Below, in pieces: positions 34,301 to 42,486 of a stretch of 64,000 bases of DNA; the stretch's first letter is position 1, and each line of letters opens with the position of its first letter. The stretch comes from VGMD01 sp964552055 (GTDB taxonomy: Bacteria > Chlamydiota > Chlamydiia > Chlamydiales > 2-12-FULL-49-11): the NCBI GenBank assembly GCA_964552055.1, contig CAZKFL010000002.1, positions 1 to 64,000 of the forward strand, given 5' to 3'. The notes below the pieces were generated by a model. That model did no database searches. It was not told the DNA's origin and was given only the letters and a program-made list of their open reading frames with translations. Both the position numbers and the translations under genes were made by a program.

Positions 34301-35968
34301 TTAAGCTAAAGCTCCTTCCTTTTCTTTTATCATCTTAATGTGATTATATGCGATAGTTAATGCTTTGTCGAGATCGGAAAAAATTTTATCCTCTCCAATT
34401 TTTTCTAAAAATCCTGAACGCTTGAATATTGACTGGAGGTTTTTTTGTACGCCGGAAAATAAAAGGAGCGTCCCTTCTCGATTAGATTTTAACCATACAT
34501 CATCCAGCAGCCTTATTGCTGTGGCATCAATCATAGGAACATGGTCTAAACGGAGAATCAACACTTTAGGAATATACCGAATTCCGCTGAGCGCTTGTTT
34601 AAATTTCTCTACTGCAGCAAAAAAGAATGGCCCTTGAATTTCAAATACTTCTACCCCTTCCGGAAGGGGTGGCAAGGTTGTTTCCTTTTCTTTTCCCATA
34701 AAAACCCCTTTTGCTGAGGTTGACATATGTTGCATAAACATAAAGGCTGCTAAAACTACGCCTACTTCGATTGCTGTAATCAGATCAACAAAGACTGTTA
34801 GGAAAAAAGTTGTGAGTAAGATGATAATATCATGCTTAGGACTTAGGAATAATCTTGCAAAGTGTCTCCATTCGCTCATATTGTATGCAACAATTACGAT
34901 AATTGATCCAAGAGTTGCCATGGGGATAAGTTTGACAAGCTTTCCAAAAAACATCAGAATGACAACTAATGTTAATACATGAAAAAGAGCTGCAATCGGG
35001 GTTTTTCCCCCATTTCTAATATTTGTTGCTGTTCTTGCAATAGCGCCCGTTGCTGGAATTCCTCCAAATAGTGCTGAGAAAATATTTCCAATCCCCCCGG
35101 CAATCAGTTCCATGTCGGAAATATGTCTTTTTCCGGTCATCCCATCTGCTACAACTGCAGAAAGGAGCGATTCCATTCCTGCAAGAATTGCTATAGCAAA
35201 GGCTGGAGAAACAAGTTGCATCATTTTTTCAAAGTTTATATTAGGTGGTATGCGAAAACTTGGAAAACTGCTTGGAATATCACCAAATCTATCCCCGATT
35301 GTTTCAACGGGAATATTTAGAGTGTATACAAGAAGTGTAGAAAAGATAATTGCTACAAGAGCGCCAGGAATCTTGCTTGAAACTTTTGGCCATAAAGACA
35401 CAATTCCTATGCCTAATAAAGAAAGAAACAGTGCATAGAGATTTGTATGGGATAAATTTAATAAGTAGACGTGCCATCTTTCTACAAAATCTACAGGAAG
35501 TCTTTCTAAATGCAATCCAAGAAGATCTCTTACTTGTCCTGTAAACAGTACGACTGCAAGTCCACTTGTAAAACCAATTGTGACTGGATAGGGAATAAAT
35601 TTAATCATCATTCCAAATCGCATACAGCCCATTGCAATTAAGAAAATCCCTGCCATTATTGTTGCAACCACAAGGCCTTCATAACCGTGCCCTTGGACAA
35701 TTGAATAAATTAAAACCACAAAAGCGCCTGTAGGGCCTGACACCTGCACCCTAGACCCTCCCAAAAGAGCGATTAAAAACCCGGCAATAATTGCTGTATA
35801 TAAACCCTGCTCAGGTCTAACCCCTGAGGCAATTGCAAAGGCAATTGACATGGGAAGAGCTAAAATCCCAACAATGAGACCCGCCATTAAATCTTTTGTA
35901 AAATCTGATAAAGAATACCCCTCCTCCTTTAGAAGAAGATAGAGCTTTGGCCTTAGAATCCGTTCCAT
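34301..35968 (-). CDS. SulP-family anion permease with C-terminal STAS domain
   Basis: This inner-membrane SLC26/SulP transporter (sulfate, bicarbonate or similar anions) has about 555 residues. The DLMAGLIVGILALPMSIAFAIASGV helix pair, GSRVQVSGPTGAF and GGIPATGAIARTATNIRNG are family signatures. The last 130 residues form a STAS domain (LILRLDHVPMIDATAIRLLDD). I chose ATG 35968. An upstream TTG at 36013 would add 15 unconserved residues. A hairpin leader with a T-tract lies just upstream (36022-36093). It is followed by the YvlD-like gene in the same operon. Confidence 0.92.
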   Translation of the reverse strand: MERILRPKLYLLLKEEGYSLSDFTKDLMAGLIVGILALPMSIAFAIASGVRPEQGLYTAIIAGFLIALLGGSRVQVSGPTGAFVVLIYSIVQGHGYEGLVVATIMAGIFLIAMGCMRFGMMIKFIPYPVTIGFTSGLAVVLFTGQVRDLLGLHLERLPVDFVERWHVYLLNLSHTNLYALFLSLLGIGIVSLWPKVSSKIPGALVAIIFSTLLVYTLNIPVETIGDRFGDIPSSFPSFRIPPNINFEKMMQLVSPAFAIAILAGMESLLSAVVADGMTGKRHISDMELIAGGIGNIFSALFGGIPATGAIARTATNIRNGGKTPIAALFHVLTLVVILMFFGKLVKLIPMATLGSIIVIVAYNMSEWRHFARLFLSPKHDIIILLTTFFLTVFVDLITAIEVGVVLAAFMFMQHMSTSAKGVFMGKEKETTLPPLPEGVEVFEIQGPFFFAAVEKFKQALSGIRYIPKVLILRLDHVPMIDATAIRLLDDVWLKSNREGTLLLFSGVQKNLQSIFKRSGFLEKIGEDKIFSDLDKALTIAYNHIKMIKEKEGALA

Positions 35969-36021
35969 GAAAAACTCGAGTATAAAACAATGCCATGATA
36001 CTATTCCAAGCAAAGAAAGAA

Positions 36022-36093
36022 GTCAAAAAAAAAGGAGCTGATGCGAAAAGGGCATAACGCACCCGCTCCTTACCTTCATCTTTTGAATGAAGG
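36022..36093 (-). promoter_or_regulatory. Structured leader of sulP: hairpin plus terminator-like stem with T-tract
   Basis: On the minus strand a 7-bp hairpin (36087-36093 with 36073-36079) is followed by a second stem, AAGGAGC with GCTCCTT (36065-36071 with 36032-36038). The second stem continues inward as a TGCG/CGCA stem, and a run of T follows it (36031 down to 36022). It lies between the divergent genes, 54 bases before the sulP start. The arrangement looks like a transcription attenuator or a ligand-responsive leader. The class is unknown. Confidence 0.5.
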
Positions 36094-36165
36094 AAACTTT
36101 ATTAATAATTAAATTATAATTGATTACACAATTAACTAACAGTTAAAAACTCAGCGAAGCTAAAT

Positions 36166-36963
36166 ATGCTATATGAAATTCTTTTTTTTCTTATAATTGG
36201 TCTCTTGGCAGGTGCTCTAGGGGCTCTTTTTGGGATCGGCGGAGGTTTTGTTTTTATACCTGCTCAGCTGTTTATTTACAGTCACTTAAGAGTTCTTCCG
36301 GAGCTTCAGATTAAATACGCTATAGCCACTTCCCTTGCTGCAGTTGTTTTTAACTCAACTGCCTCAAGCTATGTCTATTACAGAAAGAAATTAGTCTGTC
36401 TTCCCGTCATTAAAAAAATTATTCCAGGAATTATTCTCGGAGCAGCTCTAGGGGCAATAATTGCTAATATATTCCCTTCCAGATACTTAGTTATATTTTT
36501 TGGCTGCTTTGAATGTGTTTTTGGGGTTTATTTTATTTCTTCACGAAAAATCCCGGACCAACCTTCGCCAAAGTTGTTTAACCCTTTGATAGTCAATGTG
36601 ATAGCTTTTTTAATAAGCGTATTATCTGTTATTTTGGGTATTGGCGGCGGCATTTTTATTATCCCTCTACTGACTTTCCTTCATCTACCACTAAAACAGG
36701 CAATTGGCTCCTCATCTCTTGCCACACTAATTATTTCCCTTGTAGGATCTCTTGCGATGACTTTTTCGGCACTAGGAGACTCTCTTTCGGTGGATGCTAT
36801 AGGTTATATCTATCTCCCTGCTCTTATCCCATTATCTATTGGGGCAGCACTTGGATCTCCTGTTGGAGCAAAACTTACTCAAATTATTCCTAGTCACACT
36901 CTAAAAAAAGTTTTTGGGATATTTTTAATCATATTAGGACTCATAGTCCTTTTTAGAAATTAG
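36166..36963 (+). CDS. TauE/SafE-family sulfite/anion exporter
   Basis: This is an inner-membrane protein of 265 residues and about eight helices. The two inverted family motifs are clear: GLLAGALGALFGIGGGFVFIP near the start and VLSVILGIGGGIFIIPLL near residue 150. PF01925 members export sulfite, sulfoacetate or related C2 compounds. It is divergent from the SulP permease, so both may deal with sulfur anions. The ribosome site is weak. The stop overlaps the convergent gene at 36960. Confidence 0.9.
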   Translation: MLYEILFFLIIGLLAGALGALFGIGGGFVFIPAQLFIYSHLRVLPELQIKYAIATSLAAVVFNSTASSYVYYRKKLVCLPVIKKIIPGIILGAALGAIIANIFPSRYLVIFFGCFECVFGVYFISSRKIPDQPSPKLFNPLIVNVIAFLISVLSVILGIGGGIFIIPLLTFLHLPLKQAIGSSSLATLIISLVGSLAMTFSALGDSLSVDAIGYIYLPALIPLSIGAALGSPVGAKLTQIIPSHTLKKVFGIFLIILGLIVLFRN

Positions 36964-37394
36964 TTTTTAGAAAATTTTGCATTTCGGGTAATAAAATGTT
37001 TTTTAGGATTATCAGAACTTTCCTTAAGAGCATTGGCTAAATGACCTAGAGATGCCTGCATGAGAGCTTTTTTTGGTAATCGCCAACGCGCAACACGTTT
37101 TAAGGGGCAGTTATTTTCTAAATAAATCTTTTTCAACTGAAATAGATACAGGTTTTGCTTTTCACAACATTTATAAGTGGCATAAGCAGATCTAATAAAT
37201 GAGACTTTCTTCGAGTCAAATTCTTGTTTTTCCATTTTACGAGGATTTTTTACTTTGGGAACATTCTCGATTTTTTTAATCAAAAATTTAGGGGTGTATA
37301 AATGTATGCCGGTTAATCTAGTCTCTCGTTTAGGAAGTGAGCTTGTGTTTGCTCTTTCAACATAATCGCTTAAATCAATAAATTTTTTTCGCAT
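36960..37394 (-). CDS. Basic protein of unknown function, 144 aa
   Basis: I do not recognise this Lys- and Arg-rich protein. Two cysteines are adjacent (YKCCEK), and there are several basic helices (KKIYLENN, RVARWRLPKKALMQ). It has no signal peptide. The high positive charge could mean nucleic-acid binding. It overlaps the TauE stop by four bases. The ATG has no clear ribosome site. Confidence 0.5.
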   Translation of the reverse strand: MRKKFIDLSDYVERANTSSLPKRETRLTGIHLYTPKFLIKKIENVPKVKNPRKMEKQEFDSKKVSFIRSAYATYKCCEKQNLYLFQLKKIYLENNCPLKRVARWRLPKKALMQASLGHLANALKESSDNPKKHFITRNAKFSKN

Positions 37395-37453
37395 GACAGC
37401 AGTTTAATGCATTCTTAATAATTCTGCACTAAAAATTTATTTTATTAGATAGA

Positions 37454-37738
37454 TTAATTTTTAAATTCTATTGTGAACTGCTTGGGTCCAATGTGAGAGT
37501 TTTTTGCGTAATGTATTATAACTTCTACTTCTCGCTTATTAGTAATAATTAGATATCCATCATCTGTCTTAGTTAGCGACTCGAAAACATCACCGTAAGG
37601 AACATATTCTGAAAGTTTCGGGCTATTTAAGATTGCTATAACTTCCCTTTTCGCTTCAGCAAATGGTGGTAGAGCACAGAACGCCTGAGACATGAACAGT
37701 ATAGGTAAACAGATTTGACAAATAAATTTGGTAGACAT
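37454..37738 (-). CDS. Small exported protein, unknown function
   Basis: From ATG 37738 the protein has 94 residues with a signal peptide (MSTKFICQICLPILFMSQAFCA) and a small mature domain (about 72 residues) of mixed strands. An upstream ATG at 37777 would add 13 residues ahead of the signal peptide. It is divergent from, and does not overlap, the adaptor gene at 37766. Function unknown. Confidence 0.55.
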   Translation of the reverse strand: MSTKFICQICLPILFMSQAFCALPPFAEAKREVIAILNSPKLSEYVPYGDVFESLTKTDDGYLIITNKREVEVIIHYAKNSHIGPKQFTIEFKN

Positions 37739-37765
37739 ATGGTGCGAAATAGTAGCGGAGGCTTT

Positions 37766-38503
37766 ATGAAATGTCAATATGCGTTAATTCTTTTAATTCT
37801 ATTTTCTTGCTCAAAAACTCCTGATAAAGTCATAAAGGCTAATGGTCAGTTCTCCGCTTACAGTACCGTTTTGATAAAATCAGAGATTGAGGGCCGCCTT
37901 ACATCAATTCATTTTGAAGATGGTCAACAAGTAGAGAAAGGAGACGTTCTTTTTTCTATTGATCCAAAACCGCATGAAATAGCGCTTGAACTTGCCACAG
38001 CTGCTAGAGCTCATAACATATCTAAGTTGCAATATGCTGCTGAAAAAGTCGACCGGTATAAGACTTTGCTTGAAAATAAGTATGTCTCTGAAATTGACTA
38101 CATCCACTACAAATCTGAATTAACAAGCTTTGAGGCTCTTGTCATGCAAAATGAGGCAGAAATTCGAAAAGCTAAATTCGATTTAGAAAACTGTACTATT
38201 TATTCGCCAATAACTGGTAAAGCAAGTAGGCATCATGTGGATGAAGGGAATATTCTTCAAAAAAATGACTCCCTTATTGTAATTACTCAAATAGATCCTA
38301 TTTACTTTGATTTCTCATTAACTAAAAACCAATATAAGAGTTTATCTCCTACATCTGAAATCACTTTAACAGAAACGGGCGAAAAGGGCGTTATATCATT
38401 TATCGAAAACCAAGGCGATTTAATTTTTCTACGTGTAACTTTTCAAAATCCTAATCACAAAATGGTGTTAGGTAGTTTCTCGTCTGTATCCATTCGTCTT
38501 TGA
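37766..38503 (+). CDS. Lipoprotein membrane-fusion adaptor, RND type, short
   Basis: The lipobox is LILFSC at the end of a short signal peptide (MKCQYALILLILFSC). The barrel-sandwich and hairpin domains follow: EIEGRLTSIHFEDGQQVEKGD, then a coiled coil, then CTIYSPITGKASRHHVDEGN, then a beta-barrel. The protein ends at VLGSFSSVSIRL, where AcrA-type adaptors continue with a membrane-proximal domain of about 70 residues, so it is short. GGAGG precedes the ATG. No pump gene is adjacent. The last 49 bases overlap the convergent release-factor-like gene. Confidence 0.82.
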   Translation: MKCQYALILLILFSCSKTPDKVIKANGQFSAYSTVLIKSEIEGRLTSIHFEDGQQVEKGDVLFSIDPKPHEIALELATAARAHNISKLQYAAEKVDRYKTLLENKYVSEIDYIHYKSELTSFEALVMQNEAEIRKAKFDLENCTIYSPITGKASRHHVDEGNILQKNDSLIVITQIDPIYFDFSLTKNQYKSLSPTSEITLTETGEKGVISFIENQGDLIFLRVTFQNPNHKMVLGSFSSVSIRL

Positions 38504-38820
38504 CGGCGCTTTTTTTGCTTACGAATTTTATCAGATTCAATGCTTTTCTTTGTCTTAATACCTAATACCTTTTCCTTAAGCTTATCCAAAAGTTCGCGCC
38601 TTGCAAAAAATCGATTGGCTTCGCGTGAGCGATCTTTTTGACATTTAACTTCCAAACTAGTTGGTAAGTGTTTAAGATAGACGCAATTTTGTGTTTTATT
38701 AATTTTTTGTCCACCACTGCCAGAGCCTGAAATAAACGTTTCCTTAATATCTTTTTCAAAAAGTTCAAGTCTTTCCATCTCGTCATGTAGCGCTTTAACT
38801 TTTTCTCTCGAAACTCCCAT
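38455..38820 (-). CDS. Release-factor-like GGQ protein (RF-1 domain, ArfB/MTRFR-like)
   Basis: This 121-residue protein keeps the peptidyl-tRNA hydrolase core GSGSGGQKINKTQNCVYLKH and the conserved KCQKDRSREANR segment. It lacks the codon-recognition domains of RF1 and RF2. It has a basic C-terminal tail (RKQKKRRQRR), like the ribosome-rescue factors ArfB and mitochondrial MTRFR. It probably frees stalled ribosomes, a job shared with the SmpB/tmRNA system whose smpB gene is at 41983. No other domains are present. It overlaps the adaptor gene at its 3' end. Confidence 0.85.
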   Translation of the reverse strand: MGVSREKVKALHDEMERLELFEKDIKETFISGSGSGGQKINKTQNCVYLKHLPTSLEVKCQKDRSREANRFFARRELLDKLKEKVLGIKTKKSIESDKIRKQKKRRQRRMDTDEKLPNTIL

Positions 38821-38936
38821 AAACCCTACTTATGTACAAACAAAAAATACTACCACAGAGAATATCTGGAACACAGAGAAAAAAACAATTGAGGAATCCC
38901 TATGAAATAATTTTATTATCAGCTAACAAGTAAGAT

Positions 38937-39803
38937 ATGAAGAAAATTATAATTATCGCAGTTTTTCTATGTTCATGCACTTATAAAAGTGAAGAAAGCA
39001 TTTCTCTTGCGGAAGTTTCTAACACAAAGCGATTAAAAGAGGTTGCGAAGGAATTCTTAAGTGATATTGGTGGTGAAGAGATTGTTATTAATGAAAGTGT
39101 TAGGGGCTATTATTTCAATCCCAAAAATTTTCAAAAAAAAGAGATTGGAGCCTATAAAAAATGGCGCATGCTATTTTCAAAACCAAAAAACTGTAAGTTA
39201 ACTGAAATGTTTCAGATTAACTATCAAGGAACTAGTCTTTTAGAGCTTTTTTCACTTCCAAAAACTCATGCTGTAAAAAAAGATAGTGTTGCAGCGCTCT
39301 GCTTCCCTTCATTTTCTCTCCCATTTGAATTTGATCCTAAATGGATACTTTCTTATCTTTCTAAGGGTGTGCATGTTTTAGCAGTAAACTATGAAAATAA
39401 TGAAAAAACACTTTCGAATGAGTGGGAATCTACTTGTGAGAATGGACTAGCTGCGGCGATATGGCTGGAAAACAAAATCCCATCAAAATTAATTGTTTTA
39501 GGCAAGTCCCTTGGATCAATCCCCGCTTCTTATGTTGCTTCAAAAAGAAGTAAAGCCTCTCTTATTTTAGAAAATGTAATCATATTACACCCTCATAAGA
39601 ATAGGGAATGGCTTAAAAGAGTAGAGGGGAAAATTTTAGCAATACAATCACTAAATTCTAAAGTTATATTGCAGTTACCTAAAAATGCAACTCTTATGAC
39701 TGTTATAGGAAGTCATTTTGGACCTTATTGGGGAGATTTATACCCCACTTGGTATGAGAATGAAAAAGACCAATTAAAACTATTAAAATTCTTGTCGGAG
39801 TAA
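38937..39803 (+). CDS. Lipoprotein with alpha/beta-hydrolase fold
   Basis: The start MKKIIIIAVFLCSC is a lipoprotein signal with lipobox FLCSC. A nucleophile elbow G-x-S-x-G appears as VLGKSLGSIPASYVASKR near residues 193-210. A likely catalytic His is in VIGSHFGPYWGD near the C-terminus. The chain has the strands of an alpha/beta hydrolase, with no close family recognised. It is probably anchored in the periplasm. It ends one base before the TerC gene, so the two are coupled. Confidence 0.72.
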   Translation: MKKIIIIAVFLCSCTYKSEESISLAEVSNTKRLKEVAKEFLSDIGGEEIVINESVRGYYFNPKNFQKKEIGAYKKWRMLFSKPKNCKLTEMFQINYQGTSLLELFSLPKTHAVKKDSVAALCFPSFSLPFEFDPKWILSYLSKGVHVLAVNYENNEKTLSNEWESTCENGLAAAIWLENKIPSKLIVLGKSLGSIPASYVASKRSKASLILENVIILHPHKNREWLKRVEGKILAIQSLNSKVILQLPKNATLMTVIGSHFGPYWGDLYPTWYENEKDQLKLLKFLSE

Positions 39804-39804
39804 C

Positions 39805-40515
39805 ATGCATCTTTCTATTCAGGCCTTTTCTTGGCTCGACATTCCACTTGTACTTCTCATCTTAGTAATTGAAATCTTGCTCTCTGCAGATAACACAGCA
39901 GCTCTTGGTATGATTGTGAGAAAATTACCCCCTGCAAAAAGACAAAGCGCTTTATTTGCAGGACTTTATTCAGCATTTTTTTTAAGAGCTATAGGCGTTG
40001 TATTTGCAGCCATTCTTATTTATCTTTTTTGGGTGCAAATCATAGGGGGAATATACCTCATCTATCTTGCTTGGCACTATGTTTTTGGAAAGAAAAAAGA
40101 AGCTTCAGCCTTATCTCCGATTTCCTATTGGAAAGCAGTAGTTTATATCGAGCTTATTGATATTCTTTTTGCAATTGATTCCATTCTTGGCGCATTTGCT
40201 CTCGCCTCTCTTTACTACCCATTTGAAATCATTGCTTCAAAACTCTGGGTTATCTATCTTGGAGGTATACTCGGCGCTCTTGCTGTCAGATTTGCGACGG
40301 GACATTTTCTTAAGGTCCTTAATAAATACAAAAAAGTAGAATATCTTGCCTTTCTTCTGATTGGCTGGATGGGTGTAAAGCTTTTAGCTGAAGGTAGCGC
40401 TTCTTTTATCCATAGCGAAGATCTGAGGCATAGCTTAGACATCTTTTTCTGGGTTGGTACTCTTGTTATAATAATTGTAGGGATTATCAGTATGAGGAAG
40501 AAGCGATTTTTTTAG
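39805..40515 (+). CDS. TerC-family integral membrane protein
   Basis: This is a 236-residue protein with seven predicted helices. EILLSADNTAALGMIV near residues 23-38 and ELIDILFAIDSILGAFAL near 116-133 are the two acidic TerC signature helices, linked to metal or tellurite handling in the family. GGAG precedes the ATG. It sits directly behind the lipoprotein gene. The 3' end overlaps the convergent YbjT-like gene by 29 bases. Confidence 0.9.
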   Translation: MHLSIQAFSWLDIPLVLLILVIEILLSADNTAALGMIVRKLPPAKRQSALFAGLYSAFFLRAIGVVFAAILIYLFWVQIIGGIYLIYLAWHYVFGKKKEASALSPISYWKAVVYIELIDILFAIDSILGAFALASLYYPFEIIASKLWVIYLGGILGALAVRFATGHFLKVLNKYKKVEYLAFLLIGWMGVKLLAEGSASFIHSEDLRHSLDIFFWVGTLVIIIVGIISMRKKRFF

Positions 40516-41914
40516 CCATATTGTTGAAAATGATTAGATGAAACGGAATCATTGCGTACCAATAGAAATATCCTAAAAGACCCTTCGGACGAAAGGTAGC
40601 AGTCTGCTTTAATTTCTTTCCATCATCAATTAATTCAAATTCAAGCCAAGCCTCACCCGGTAATTTCATTTGGGCAAACAAAATTAGATGAACATTTTCT
40701 TTATCAACTAATATGACCCTCCAAAAGTCAATAGAATCACCAACCTCAAGATTTAATTGATCTCGTCTCCCTCTATTAAAACCAGATCCTCCAAATAGCT
40801 TGTCAATAAGTCCGCGTAGTTTCCATGCCCAATTCATAGAATACCACCCAGAATTACCTCCAATTGACCAGATTTTATCTTTTACTAGTTCAAGGGGAGA
40901 TCTGATGGGTACAGTTACAATTTTGTTGAGACACCCTTCCTTAGGAACATTAATATCAGATAGAGGTGTTTTTAAATCCCAGGCATCCATCCAGCTGGAG
41001 ATCACTTCATTTTGCGCAATCCTTTGAAATGCGAGGGTTAATGATTTTTCAAAGCTAAGGCATTCATGTGGAAGAATTTCATCAATTTGATAATTCAACT
41101 TCCTTGTATTTTGCTTCATGCTTTCAACCAAGTACTTACAAATTGAGAAGTTCACTGAGGTAATAAAAAGTAGCCAGTAACTGGATAGCTTAGGGGTAAA
41201 AAATGGCACATTTATGATCCATCTTTTTAATCCTCGAAATTTCGCATACCTTAGCAATACATCATGAAATGTCAAAGCTTCGGGGCCGCCGATATCATAT
41301 GTATTTCCGAAGGTAGACGTATTTAGCAATGTCTTAGTTAAATAAAAAAGAACATCCACAATTGAAATTGGTTGAATAAAGTTCTTTATCCACTTAGGCG
41401 CAACCATAATCGGAAGCTTTTCTGTAAGATCTCTAATGATTTCAAAGGAGGCACTTCCTGCCCCGACAATAATACTTGCTCTAAGGACGGTGCAAGGGAT
41501 TCTCCCCTTCTGTAAAATTCTTTCAAGAGAGAGTCTTGATTGGAGATGAGGTGAAAGTTTCTCTTCATCTTCAACTATTCCGCTTAGATAAATAATTTGC
41601 TTACAACTCGTGCATTCCATTGCTTTTAGAAAGTTTTTTGCTACAATACTTTCAGCCTTTTTTAAATTTGAGTAAATGTCTCGCATTGAATGAACTAAGT
41701 AGTATGACGCATCAACTTCAACTGGAAAAACGGGTACCGAGCTTGAATCGCTCAATGTCCCAACAATAAAAAAAAGTCGCGAATTCTTTAAAAAGCTAAA
41801 CTGAGCCTGCTTATTTCTTATAAGAGCATATACTTCATGCCCTTCATCTAACAACTTATAGATAAGCCTTTTTCCAACAAATCCTGTAGCTCCCGTAACA
41901 ACTATCTTAGCCAT
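40487..41914 (-). CDS. NAD(P)-binding Rossmann protein with DUF2867 C-terminal domain (YbjT-like)
   Basis: This is a 475-residue protein. The N-terminal GATGFVGKRLIYKLLDEGHEVYAL motif binds a dinucleotide, and an SDR-like core extends to about 300. The C-terminal 150 residues (GDSIDFWRVILVDKENVHLIL, MKLPGEAWLEFEL, FRPKGLLGYFYWYAMIPFH) match DUF2867. That combination is the YbjT arrangement. It probably reduces a lipid or quinone-like substrate, which is not established. One C-terminal hydrophobic stretch is present. The start is at the ATG directly before AKIVVTG. Confidence 0.87.
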   Translation of the reverse strand: MAKIVVTGATGFVGKRLIYKLLDEGHEVYALIRNKQAQFSFLKNSRLFFIVGTLSDSSSVPVFPVEVDASYYLVHSMRDIYSNLKKAESIVAKNFLKAMECTSCKQIIYLSGIVEDEEKLSPHLQSRLSLERILQKGRIPCTVLRASIIVGAGSASFEIIRDLTEKLPIMVAPKWIKNFIQPISIVDVLFYLTKTLLNTSTFGNTYDIGGPEALTFHDVLLRYAKFRGLKRWIINVPFFTPKLSSYWLLFITSVNFSICKYLVESMKQNTRKLNYQIDEILPHECLSFEKSLTLAFQRIAQNEVISSWMDAWDLKTPLSDINVPKEGCLNKIVTVPIRSPLELVKDKIWSIGGNSGWYSMNWAWKLRGLIDKLFGGSGFNRGRRDQLNLEVGDSIDFWRVILVDKENVHLILFAQMKLPGEAWLEFELIDDGKKLKQTATFRPKGLLGYFYWYAMIPFHLIIFNNMAKKIASSSY

Positions 41915-41968
41915 ATTTAGAAAATTATATTATCTATTGTTTTATGTCGACGAAATGAGGGAAAACGG

Positions 41969-41974
41969 TATAAT
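41969..41974 (+). promoter_or_regulatory. Putative -10 box of smpB, very close to its start
   Basis: TATAAT lies eight bases before the smpB ATG, and no ribosome site is visible between them. If used, the transcript would begin within a base or two of the start codon and be nearly leaderless. No good -35 box is present. Confidence 0.35.
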
Positions 41975-41982
41975 CTTTTCGT

Positions 41983-42435
41983 ATGGAAACAAAAGAAATT
42001 GTCTCAAATCGCTCGGCCTATCATCATTATGAAGTGATTGAAACATACGAGGCTGGCATTGTTTTGCAAGGAACTGAAATTAAGTCACTAAGAGACAATG
42101 GTGGTAACTTGCAGGATAACTATGTGACAATTAAAAAAGGTGAAACATGGTTAAGGAACGCTTCCATTTCCCCTTACAAACATGGGAATATCTACAATCA
42201 TGAAGAAAAAAGAGAGCGAAAGCTGCTTTTTCACAGAGAGGAGATTTTAAAGCTGCGTAAATTAACTGAGATAAAAGGTCATACCCTTATTGCTCTTAGT
42301 TTTTATTTGAAACGCGGAATTATTAAAGTTAAGGTTGGTGTTTGCAGAGGCAAAAAAACTCATGACAAGCGTGAGGACCAGAAGAAAAAGTCTCAACTTA
42401 AAGAGATCTCACAAGCTTTCAAAAATGCTGGTTGA
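41983..42435 (+). CDS. smpB: SmpB, tmRNA-binding protein
   Basis: SmpB carries tmRNA into stalled ribosomes. The 150-residue chain has the OB-fold signatures EAGIVLQGTEIKSLRDN (residues 23-39) and ISPYKHGNIYNHEEKRERKLLFH. The basic C-terminal tail (RGKKTHDKREDQKKKS) is intact. It starts the smpB-dnaN-recF run that I recall from chlamydial chromosomes. A TATAAT box ends eight bases before the ATG. No tmRNA gene was seen in this window. Confidence 0.95.
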   Translation: METKEIVSNRSAYHHYEVIETYEAGIVLQGTEIKSLRDNGGNLQDNYVTIKKGETWLRNASISPYKHGNIYNHEEKRERKLLFHREEILKLRKLTEIKGHTLIALSFYLKRGIIKVKVGVCRGKKTHDKREDQKKKSQLKEISQAFKNAG

Positions 42436-42486
42436 CGCCAAAGCTTAGAATTCATTAAAATTGGTTTTTCTTTATAGGGGTTTTTT

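Noticed and set aside
35735..35755. GGGCCTGACACC as another REP copy
   Set aside because: It lies inside the SulP coding region and lacks the palindrome of the RAYT repeats.
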